A DNA stretch of 16,772 nucleotides, taken from contig JANYDV010000004.1 of the NCBI GenBank assembly GCA_025363505.1, positions 1 to 16,772 on the forward strand, written 5' to 3'. Numbering within the stretch: the stretch's first letter is position 1; every line of letters starts with the position of its first letter. A program made the position numbers and the translations under genes. This DNA is from Bacteroidota bacterium. GTDB lineage: Bacteria; Bacteroidota; Ignavibacteria; Palsa-1295. This document shows positions 7,639 to 14,174 of this stretch, piece after piece. Under the pieces are notes generated by a model that worked only from the letters and a program-made list of their open reading frames with translations, was not told the DNA's origin and searched no databases.

Positions 7639-7700
7639 GGCTCAAATGTATAATTACCCCTGCTTCTTAATACGTGAGTATAGTAGGCACGGCTCAAATG
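7639..7700. repeat. Pair of 10-base direct repeats, GGCTCAAATG
   Basis: GGCTCAAATG occurs at 7639-7648 and again at 7691-7700, 52 bases apart, in the divergent gap between the T9SS-tail gene and the lipoprotein gene. The first copy overlaps the candidate -7 element at 7643-7650. The rest of the gap (7577-7829) shows no reading frame; a short dyad GGAAT/ATTCC lies at about 7796-7809. Confidence 0.5.
7643..7650 (-). promoter_or_regulatory. Candidate Bacteroidota-type -7 promoter element
   Basis: TACATTTG on the minus strand matches TAnnTTTG, the -7 element of the main sigma factor in Bacteroidota. It is about 65 bases before the ATG at 7576. No good TTG element is found about 20 bases further upstream, so the assignment is weak. 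Confidence 0.4.
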
Positions 7701-7829
7701 GCTGATAACAATTTACCCATCTCTTAGTTCTAAACAAATCGTTATAAAATGACATTGATAGTTCCACTATTATTAAATTTTTTTACAGTGTCGTCGGAAT
7801 AATCATTCCAAAAAATAAGTTTTCTTTTT

Positions 7830-8207
7830 ATGAAGAACATAATAATAATTCTTGCTTTCATCACACTATCCTGTTCAAGCAAAAACGACACACCGAAACA
7901 AGCGAGCGATACATTACTTGCCAAGCCGCTCGTGATAGACTCGGGTTCGATCATTCAGGAGCCGAAAGATGTCAATACGGGACTGATCATTGATCGTGCA
8001 AGGCTCCGCACACCTGAGCACGAAAAAATGCTTTCTCGCTTTAGTCCGGATGAGGTAGTAATTATTTTTCATGATTTCCGTCCTCTCCGCAAAGAGGGTA
8101 TCAAGCAAGAGGAGATCGATGCATTCCTCAAGAAAAAAAAGATTACTATTGACGAATTAAAAGCAATACTCGAAGAAGGCGACCGCCTCGGTTGGAGCAA
8201 AAAATAA
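7830..8207 (+). CDS. Small lipoprotein of unknown function
   Basis: A 125-residue protein. The start, MKNIIIILAFITLSC, is a short signal peptide with a lipobox-like TLSC, so Cys15 is probably lipidated; the -3 position is Thr, less typical than Leu. The mature part begins with a flexible Ser/Lys/Asp stretch. It ends in a charged helical region (about 70-122) including IKQEEIDAFLKKKKITIDELKAILEEGDRLGW, a helix-turn-helix-like layout that could be a small interaction domain. I recognise no family. There is no clear Shine-Dalgarno site. It ends four bases before the next gene, an EamA transporter, so the two are probably co-transcribed. Confidence 0.72.
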   Translation: MKNIIIILAFITLSCSSKNDTPKQASDTLLAKPLVIDSGSIIQEPKDVNTGLIIDRARLRTPEHEKMLSRFSPDEVVIIFHDFRPLRKEGIKQEEIDAFLKKKKITIDELKAILEEGDRLGWSKK

Positions 8208-8211
8208 TATC

Positions 8212-9087
8212 GTGACCTCCAACACCCGTCGTGGTTCGTATTTCATTTTGCTCGCAGCATTGCTCTGGAGTACGGGTGGGTTATTTATCAAATCTGTTTC
8301 GCTTGATGGCTACGGGGTCTCGTTGTGGCGAAGCAGTTTTGCGGCACTTACACTCTATATAATTTATCGGCGCACTTTCAAAAATGATCTTGCCGCTCAT
8401 CGGGAACATTGGTTTTCGCCGCGAACTCTGCTGATGTCCTTTGTGTATGCGGGGTTGTTGGTGTTGTTCGTATTAGCGACCAAACTCACAACCAGCGCAA
8501 ATGCAATCTTCTTACAGTATACCGCTCCGGTGTATGTTCTTTTCTTCGAGCCACTGATTTCTAAAACAAAAATCAAACGTGCTGATGTCATCTCGGTAAT
8601 GCTGACCCTAGCAGCGATGGCATTATTTTTTGTGGGGAAGTTTGATACCTCTTCGGTTCTTGGAAACATTCTTGCACTTATAAGCGGTGTCTGTTTTGCA
8701 GGCTATGCGCTGCTACTTAAACACGAAAACACCAATGAATCCGTTAGATGGCAGTCAGTGATTATCGGTCATCTCATCATCGTCGTGGTGATGTTGGGGT
8801 TGTGGTTTGGTGGGCTCAGTAGCCCAATACCACATATAACAAGTGAATTATTCGAGCTTGCATTTCTTGGTATTTTTCAGATCGGTGTTGCCTATGCACT
8901 GTTCACTAATGGTATTCACTATGTGAGAGCACTTGATGCGCTCCTGCTGTCAATGATCGAACCCGTCCTGAATCCGGTTTGGGTATATTTTGGAATAGGA
9001 GAAACACCCACTAAATGGGCAATCATCGGCGGAGGTATTATCCTCGCTGTTTCGGGCTATCGAACTTGGAAAGAAAGCCGAGCATAA
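8212..9087 (+). CDS. EamA/DMT-family transporter
   Basis: A 291-residue inner-membrane protein with about ten hydrophobic helices arranged as two EamA repeats, roughly residues 8-140 and 148-288, the usual plan and length for drug/metabolite exporters. The opening GSYFILLAALLWSTGGLFIK and the WRSSFAALTLY segment are typical of the first repeat; the second repeat holds GVAYALFTNGIHYVRA and the SMIEPVLNPVWVYFGIGE region, typical of the last EamA helices. The start is GTG at 8212, four bases past the upstream lipoprotein stop. The substrate cannot be told from sequence; amino acids or small metabolites are common in this family. A terminator follows about 20 bases after the stop. Confidence 0.88.
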   Translation: MTSNTRRGSYFILLAALLWSTGGLFIKSVSLDGYGVSLWRSSFAALTLYIIYRRTFKNDLAAHREHWFSPRTLLMSFVYAGLLVLFVLATKLTTSANAIFLQYTAPVYVLFFEPLISKTKIKRADVISVMLTLAAMALFFVGKFDTSSVLGNILALISGVCFAGYALLLKHENTNESVRWQSVIIGHLIIVVVMLGLWFGGLSSPIPHITSELFELAFLGIFQIGVAYALFTNGIHYVRALDALLLSMIEPVLNPVWVYFGIGETPTKWAIIGGGIILAVSGYRTWKESRA

Positions 9088-9104
9088 GATTTTGATTCTG
9101 TCAT

Positions 9105-9132
9105 AAAAAAAAGGGTGGAATAACCACCCTTT
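9105..9132. terminator. Bidirectional intrinsic terminator between the EamA gene and phoU
   Basis: AAAGGGTGG (9110-9118) pairs with CCACCCTTT (9124-9132) around AATAA. The minus-strand side ends in eight T (9112-9105), making it a strong end for the pst-phoU operon. The plus side has only three T before AGTATT and is weaker. Confidence 0.88.
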
Positions 9133-9154
9133 AGTATTACTGGTATTAAAAATA

Positions 9155-9865
9155 CTAATCATCAGCCGAAGGAAGCTTTTCTTGTGATTGATGCTTCAGC
9201 ATCTTTGCTTCGACGATGAAGATCACGTCCTCGGCAATGTTGGTCGCATGATCGGCAAGACGTTCGACGTGGCGAAGCAATGCCATCGCATGAGCACCGG
9301 GTTCGATCTGAAGGGGGTCGCGTTTCATTTCATCAATCAACAGATCAAAAGCACGATGCGCTATTCTATCAATAGCGGCTTCGCGGTCGAAGAGCGAACG
9401 CGCGAGGGTTACATCATTATTGATAAAAGCGTCAAAGGCAAAACGGAACATTCGATGTGCTTCATCCATCATTGTTTTTAAGCCCGTGCCTTCGAGCATA
9501 TCACCTTGGTTTTCAAGTACCGAGACACGCTCCGCAATATTCACAGCAATATCACCAATACGCTCGAACTCAGAATCAATGCGCATTGCGGCGATAAGCA
9601 AACGAAGATCGGTTGCCACAGGCTGAGTAAGTGCCAAGATGCGCTGGCAGAGTGCATCAACCATTAAATCATACTCATTTACACGGGTTTCGCGCTTGAG
9701 CACAAAACGAGCCGACTCATGGTCGGTCATTAACACTGCTCGCGAAGCAAGTTCGACCTGTTCATCGACAAGCGAGCCCATCCGAATAAGTAACGCCCGA
9801 AGTTTTTCAAGCTCGTCTTCGAAATGGCGGTGGATGCGAGGGGTTTGTAATTCTGACATTTCCAT
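9155..9865 (-). CDS. phoU: Phosphate transport regulator PhoU
   Basis: PhoU is a cytoplasmic protein that relays the state of the Pst transporter to the phosphate-sensing kinase and restrains uptake. The 236 residues form the expected two three-helix bundles, each carrying the family's metal-binding E-x-x-x-D motif: ERIGD at 101-105, followed by IAVNIAER, and ERLAD at 201-205, followed by HATNIAEDVIF. Length is usual. It is the last gene of the operon: its ATG is three bases past the pstB stop, and a strong terminator lies downstream. A second ATG at codon 3 is also possible. No kinase or response regulator gene (phoR/phoB) is in the window. Confidence 0.95.
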   Translation of the reverse strand: MEMSELQTPRIHRHFEDELEKLRALLIRMGSLVDEQVELASRAVLMTDHESARFVLKRETRVNEYDLMVDALCQRILALTQPVATDLRLLIAAMRIDSEFERIGDIAVNIAERVSVLENQGDMLEGTGLKTMMDEAHRMFRFAFDAFINNDVTLARSLFDREAAIDRIAHRAFDLLIDEMKRDPLQIEPGAHAMALLRHVERLADHATNIAEDVIFIVEAKMLKHQSQEKLPSADD

Positions 9866-9868
9866 ATC

Positions 9869-10717
9869 TTATCCGAATCTTCCTGTGATATAATCTTCTG
9901 TTTGTTTTTTTGCAGGCTTGGTAAACATATCACGAGTGTTTCCGACTTCGATGAGTTCACCAAGATAAAAGAATGCGGTAATATCACTCACACGTGCAGC
10001 TTGTTGCATATTGTGTGTGACAATCACGATAGTATAATTACTTTTTAATTGAAAGATCAACTCTTCGATCTTTGCAGTACTGATAGGGTCAAGAGCACTT
10101 GCCGGTTCGTCCATCAGCAGTACTTCAGGGCTTGTTGCGAGCGCACGTGCAATACAGAGTCTCTGTTGCTGACCGCCCGAAAGACCGAGAGCAGAGTGTT
10201 GTAAACGGTCTTTGACTTCTTCCCACAACGCAGCTTGTTTCAAACTGCGCTCGACTAATTCATTTAATGTTGATTTATTGTTTTCGCCTAAGATCTTTGG
10301 TCCGTAGGCAACATTTTCCCAAATGGATTTCGGAAATGGATTTGATTTTTGAAATACCATTCCGACACGTTTACGAAGTTCGACCACATCAAGACGCGGA
10401 TCGTAAATATTAACGCTGTCCATAATGACTTCGCCGGTGATCTTACATCCGACGATTGTGTCGTTCATACGGTTCAATGTCCGAAGGAACGTCGATTTAC
10501 CGCAACCCGAAGGTCCGATAAACGCTGTCACACGATTGGTAGGTATTTCCAGCGAGACATCGGTCAGGGCGTGCTTCTCTCCGTAATAGAGATTTAGCCC
10601 GCGACTCGAAACTTTGACCGGCGTATTGACTGGCGCGTTGAATCCTTCATCAGGGTGCAATGGCGGCATTTCGGTGCGCAATTGTTGAGAGTGATCTTTT
10701 TGCATTTCTTCTAACAT
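9869..10717 (-). CDS. pstB: Phosphate ABC transporter ATP-binding protein PstB
   Basis: PstB is the ATPase that drives phosphate import through PstC/PstA at the inner membrane. All ABC motifs are present: Walker A GPSGCGKST at 68-76, the Q-loop in VFQKSNPFPKSIWENVAYGP (Q123), signature LSGGQQQR at 179-186, Walker B VLLMDEP at 199-205, and the switch His at 235 (VTHN). The FPKSIWENV piece is characteristic of PstB. About 30 residues precede the core, longer than the usual 15 or so, and may include a late true start such as Met5 or Met17. pstA ends 20 bases upstream and phoU begins three bases downstream, which fits translational coupling. Confidence 0.96.
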   Translation of the reverse strand: MLEEMQKDHSQQLRTEMPPLHPDEGFNAPVNTPVKVSSRGLNLYYGEKHALTDVSLEIPTNRVTAFIGPSGCGKSTFLRTLNRMNDTIVGCKITGEVIMDSVNIYDPRLDVVELRKRVGMVFQKSNPFPKSIWENVAYGPKILGENNKSTLNELVERSLKQAALWEEVKDRLQHSALGLSGGQQQRLCIARALATSPEVLLMDEPASALDPISTAKIEELIFQLKSNYTIVIVTHNMQQAARVSDITAFFYLGELIEVGNTRDMFTKPAKKQTEDYITGRFG

Positions 10718-10737
10718 ACGATAATTCTCTCGAAAAT

Positions 10738-11697
10738 TTATGCAGATTGTGATTTACCACGTAAACGTGATCTCAGTATTACTGCCGTAAGATTGAGCGT
10801 AAATGTCAGCGCAAGCAGCACTAACGTTGTTGCATACTGCAACGGAATTGTTTTTTCGACGTTTGACGATTGGGTTGCCAAGATATATATATGGTATCCA
10901 AGATGCATAAATTGGCTCGAGAGCGCGTGGGGTATCTGCGGTAAAAAGAACGCAGCACCGGTAAAAAGAATTGGTGCTACTTCGCCGGCGCCACGGCTGA
11001 TCGCCAAGATCATACCGGTTAAGATTCCGGAAAGTGATCCGGGTATCACAATTTTTCTGATTGTTTGTAATCTGGTTGCTCCCAAAGCAAGCGATGCATC
11101 ACGCCACTCTTTTGGTACGGTACGGATGGCTTCTTCGACCGAGACAATTACCACCGGCATTGTTAGCAAGCCCATGGTCATTGATGCCCACAAAATATTC
11201 GGCTGTCCCCAGACTAATGTCCCGGGGTTGGTGACAGAATCAATACTCGACCCTACAAATTGAACGAAGAATCCTAAGCCAAACAATCCAAACACGATTG
11301 AAGGAATCGAAGCAAGTGTATTGACGGCAAAACGTATTGATCGAGCAAAGATCGATGTCGGTTTTGCAAATTCGGAAAGATAAATTGCCGTTACCGTTCC
11401 AAGGGGCACCGCCATTAATGACATCAACATTGTCATAATAACCGTACCAAAAATAGCAGGGAAGATACCGCCCTCCATCATGCCTTCTTTTGGAGCTTCG
11501 GTCAAGAACTCCCATGTAATATTTTTATATCCACCAATGACGACCGAGATCACGATCGTAAAAACGATCAGCACGATCAACATTGCCGCAAAGCCTGTGA
11601 TACCACCTGCCATACCGCCAATCAATCGGCGTTTCAACGAGGTAGAACCAAGCAGACTATTTTCCTTGGATACGTCTAATGAGGCGCTTACGGACAT
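10738..11697 (-). CDS. pstA: Phosphate ABC transporter permease PstA
   Basis: PstA is one of the two inner-membrane permeases of the high-affinity phosphate importer. The 319 residues contain a cytoplasmic N-terminus, about six membrane helices (first near 33-56) and the EAA coupling loop at about 188-219, including EWRDASLALGATR, which contacts PstB. The GGIFPAIFGT and ISRGAGEVAPILFTG segments are typical. As called, the ATG at 11697 lies 41 bases inside the pstC 3' end. An AAGGAA near the pstC stop sits before codon 15 (CTG), and Met29 at 11613 is another possible start; the first helix is intact in every case. The exact start is therefore uncertain while identity is secure. Confidence 0.93.
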   Translation of the reverse strand: MSVSASLDVSKENSLLGSTSLKRRLIGGMAGGITGFAAMLIVLIVFTIVISVVIGGYKNITWEFLTEAPKEGMMEGGIFPAIFGTVIMTMLMSLMAVPLGTVTAIYLSEFAKPTSIFARSIRFAVNTLASIPSIVFGLFGLGFFVQFVGSSIDSVTNPGTLVWGQPNILWASMTMGLLTMPVVIVSVEEAIRTVPKEWRDASLALGATRLQTIRKIVIPGSLSGILTGMILAISRGAGEVAPILFTGAAFFLPQIPHALSSQFMHLGYHIYILATQSSNVEKTIPLQYATTLVLLALTFTLNLTAVILRSRLRGKSQSA

Positions 11698-13168
11698 AAA
11701 ATTCTACCAGTGCATTGGATGTGAATGTAAAGACGAATAACATTGCTCCGATCAAGAAGAGAACGTTGTAATGTTGATCGCCAAAAACTACTTCTGCCAT
11801 TTCGGCACCGATCGTTGCGGCAAATGTACGGATCGGATCAAAGGGGCTTGCCGTGCTCATCGCTGCATTTCCGGTCGCCATGAGGGCGATCATCGTTTCG
11901 CCAAAGGCACGCCCAAAACCCAGAATAACAGCCGCGAATACACCCGGTATAGCAGAAGGTAACACGACTTTGAATGCTGTTTGCCACTTCGTTGCGCCCA
12001 ACGCAGTACTCGCATCACGAAGTGAGTTCGGCACTGCCGTCAGAGCGTCTTCGCTAATGGTATAAATAATGGGAATAACAGCAAAACTCATAGCGATGCC
12101 ACCGACAAAAGAATTGAGCCGGTATTGATATCCAAGAAGATCTTGAAAAATAGTAGCCATCACGATCAGCGCAAAGAAGCCAACGACCACGCTCGGAAGA
12201 CCGGCGAGAAGCTCGATGATCGGCTTCAGCGTTTCACGTGCCCACTTGGGTGCGAATGTACTGGTAAACAGAGCGGCAAGAATAGCCAATGGTGCACCAA
12301 ACATGATTGAGATCAATGTAACTTTGAGTGTACCGATGAACAATGGAAGAAATCCAAACTTTGGAACGTTCGAAACTGGCTGCCAGGTATCACCAAAAAG
12401 TAAATTGCTGAAATCGCCGGCATGAGCACGGTCAAGAGAATCTTTTGATTCTTGAAGAGCACTACTATCAATTTGTGACTTTGTTTGTGCTATCGCTGTC
12501 GGATCGGATGAATCCCCCACTGAACCTGTATCAGAAGAAGATTTGACTTTAGAATCTTTTTGTCCCGGAATGACTGCAATACCACCCTTTTCATCTGCAA
12601 ACGGATCATAGACTTCTTGTTCGACGGAGCCACCATTGGTAGTTGAATATTTTTGATTGGTTGAGGAGGATTCTTTTTTCGCAATTGGTTTGGGTTCTTC
12701 TTTTTTTATTTCTTTCGGTTTCGCGGGAGTGGCTTTTGGGGGCGTAGTATCTTTCTTAGGAGCAGAGTCATCAGCGAACGGATCATAGACTTCTTGTTCG
12801 ACTGTGCCGCCACTGGTGGTAAATTTCTTTTTATTGCCGGCAGCATCCATTTTTACGGTCACCTCTGTACCCTTGATGCCATTCTTCGCTTTGATCGTCT
12901 CTACCGTTTTCATCGTAGCTGAGGAGCTATCAATTGTACCGGCGGTTTTAGAAGATTCGTTATGAGTCGCAGCAGAGGTCGAATCGCGAGTAACGACTTT
13001 TTCAGACTTGCCAAAAAAAATGGGTGAGGCTTCTTTGAAGACAAAGAAGAATATCAAGACGATCGCAATAATGGAAATAAAAGACAAACCACGAATGAGT
13101 GATTCGATGATGGTCTCACCGATTCTACTTTTCTTTCCTAATTGCAACGGGGGCTTTTGGTTGCTCAC
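11657..13168 (-). CDS. pstC: Phosphate ABC transporter permease PstC with large repeat-bearing periplasmic insertion
   Basis: PstC pairs with PstA to form the phosphate channel. At 503 residues it is far longer than the usual 290-330. Helix 1 is at about 27-47. The conserved permease resumes at about 268 (KFGFLPLFIGTLKVT) and holds the EAA loop at about 372-404 with LRDASTALGATKWQ. Between them lies a stretch of about 200 residues with no hydrophobic helix, placed by normal PstC topology in the first periplasmic loop. It is rich in Ser, Thr, Lys, Asp and Pro. It contains GGTVEQEVYDPFAD at 120-133 and GGSVEQEVYDPFAD at 179-192, joined by a Lys/Pro linker (138-166). The frame is open throughout and its codons resemble the flanks, so this is not a frameshift artefact. 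The start is GTG, 126 bases after pstS, with no clear ribosome site. Confidence 0.92.
   Translation of the reverse strand: MSNQKPPLQLGKKSRIGETIIESLIRGLSFISIIAIVLIFFFVFKEASPIFFGKSEKVVTRDSTSAATHNESSKTAGTIDSSSATMKTVETIKAKNGIKGTEVTVKMDAAGNKKKFTTSGGTVEQEVYDPFADDSAPKKDTTPPKATPAKPKEIKKEEPKPIAKKESSSTNQKYSTTNGGSVEQEVYDPFADEKGGIAVIPGQKDSKVKSSSDTGSVGDSSDPTAIAQTKSQIDSSALQESKDSLDRAHAGDFSNLLFGDTWQPVSNVPKFGFLPLFIGTLKVTLISIMFGAPLAILAALFTSTFAPKWARETLKPIIELLAGLPSVVVGFFALIVMATIFQDLLGYQYRLNSFVGGIAMSFAVIPIIYTISEDALTAVPNSLRDASTALGATKWQTAFKVVLPSAIPGVFAAVILGFGRAFGETMIALMATGNAAMSTASPFDPIRTFAATIGAEMAEVVFGDQHYNVLFLIGAMLFVFTFTSNALVEFYVRKRLIRRIQGK
12591..12643 (-). repeat. Direct repeat copy 2 within pstC (encodes second VEQEVYDPFAD motif)
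   Basis: This 53-base segment matches 12768-12820 at 46 of 53 positions by my count, at an offset of 177 bases (59 codons). It encodes residues about 176-193. The frame is kept between copies, which suits an internal duplication. Confidence 0.85.
12768..12820 (-). repeat. Direct repeat copy 1 within pstC (encodes first VEQEVYDPFAD motif)
   Basis: Partner of the repeat at 12591-12643, encoding residues about 117-134. The central 26 bases around the YDPF codons are identical in both copies; differences gather towards the edges. Confidence 0.85.
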
Positions 13169-13229
13169 GATCGTTTTTGAGTTAATGGTAACGTTATTGT
13201 TTCGTAATAATGTTTCATCTATAAATGTA

Positions 13230-13275
13230 AATTCCCCGAGGGGCGTGCAATCGAATTGATTACCCCTCGGGAATT
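13230..13275 (-). promoter_or_regulatory. GC-rich hairpin between pstS and pstC
   Basis: Arms AATTCCCGAGGGG and CCCCTCGGGGAATT (minus strand, 13275-13263 and 13243-13230) pair almost fully, with one bulged base; a smaller CAAT/ATTG dyad lies in the loop. Only a weak T-rich stretch follows, so it is more likely a partial terminator or an mRNA-protecting hairpin than a full stop. Such structures often allow the binding-protein gene to outproduce its permease genes. Confidence 0.7.
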
Positions 13276-13294
13276 ACTTATGTCATCACAAAAC

Positions 13295-14146
13295 TTAGCG
13301 AACCGGGAAGAAACCTGCGTTTTTTACAACACTCTGTCCTTCAGCGCCAAGAATCCATTTAATATAATCTTGTAACACACCACTCGGCTTCTGACGAAGA
13401 TAAATATAGAGAAAACGAGTAATCGGATATTTGCCGCTCGCAACATTTTCAGCTGTTGGCGCATACGATTGGTCGCCATCTGTTAGTTTGACGAGACATT
13501 CTTTAATACCTTTTGCATACCCTGCACCACCGTAACCGATACCATTCGGATCATGGCTGACAGCGTTTACAACGGCAGCTGTACCTGGAAGTGTCTGAGT
13601 TGAGCTTGCATAATCTTCATTATTGAGCACTCGCTCTTTGAAAAATACATAAGTGCCTGAATTGTTTTCACGTCCGTAAAGAATGATCGATGCGTCACTT
13701 CCGCCAACTTCTTTCCAGTTCTTGATCTTCCCGGTATAGATACCACGGATTTGCTCAAAGCTCAATTCTTTAACCGAATTTCCCTCGTTGAGATACACGG
13801 TTAAGCCGTCTTTCGCTGTGCGAATTTCAATTCCGGTTGAACCGTAACGTTCGCGAAGTTTTATTTTCTCAGCGTCTTTCATTGGGCGCGAAGCATCGCA
13901 AATATCGGTTGTCCCATTGATCAATGCACTGATACCCGTACCCGAACCACCACCGGTGACTTGGATATTGACTTCCGGATGTTGTTGCATATATTTTTCT
14001 GCCCAACGCTGTGCAAGCTGCACCATCGTATCAGAACCTTTGACGGTGATTGTCTCTGCCGGAGCAAAGACAAACCCAACGACCGCAGCAAACACCAAGA
14101 ACGCGGCTGCTATTTTGAGAGTAAGATTATTGTTCATTGTTTTCAT
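13295..14146 (-). CDS. pstS: Periplasmic phosphate-binding protein PstS
   Basis: PstS captures phosphate in the periplasm and hands it to PstC/PstA. The 283 residues start with a signal peptide (hydrophobic core about 11-28, then APAET). There is no lipobox Cys, so the protein is predicted soluble. Binding-site signatures are visible: TVKGSDTM at 34-41, TGGGSGTGI at 64-72, DASRPM at 84-89, and GRENNSGTYVFF at 158-169 with the R-x-x-x-SGT phosphate loop (Arg159, Ser163-Thr165). The ending is typical for the short PstS class of PBP-like proteins. An AGGA ten bases upstream supports Met1; Met4 is an alternative. It lies 28 bases after the porin stop, and a hairpin separates it from pstC. Confidence 0.94.
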   Translation of the reverse strand: MKTMNNNLTLKIAAAFLVFAAVVGFVFAPAETITVKGSDTMVQLAQRWAEKYMQQHPEVNIQVTGGGSGTGISALINGTTDICDASRPMKDAEKIKLRERYGSTGIEIRTAKDGLTVYLNEGNSVKELSFEQIRGIYTGKIKNWKEVGGSDASIILYGRENNSGTYVFFKERVLNNEDYASSTQTLPGTAAVVNAVSHDPNGIGYGGAGYAKGIKECLVKLTDGDQSYAPTAENVASGKYPITRFLYIYLRQKPSGVLQDYIKWILGAEGQSVVKNAGFFPVR

Positions 14147-14174
14147 TATTTCAGATTCCTAATTATTTCTTCAA

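Noticed and set aside
10793..11263. A 156-residue plus-strand frame opposite pstA
   Set aside because: It mirrors the hydrophobic permease codons and has no independent support.
12430..13025. The long pstC loop as a frameshift or insertion sequence remnant
   Set aside because: The frame is open from helix 1 to helix 2, there are no terminal inverted repeats or target duplications, and base usage resembles the flanks.
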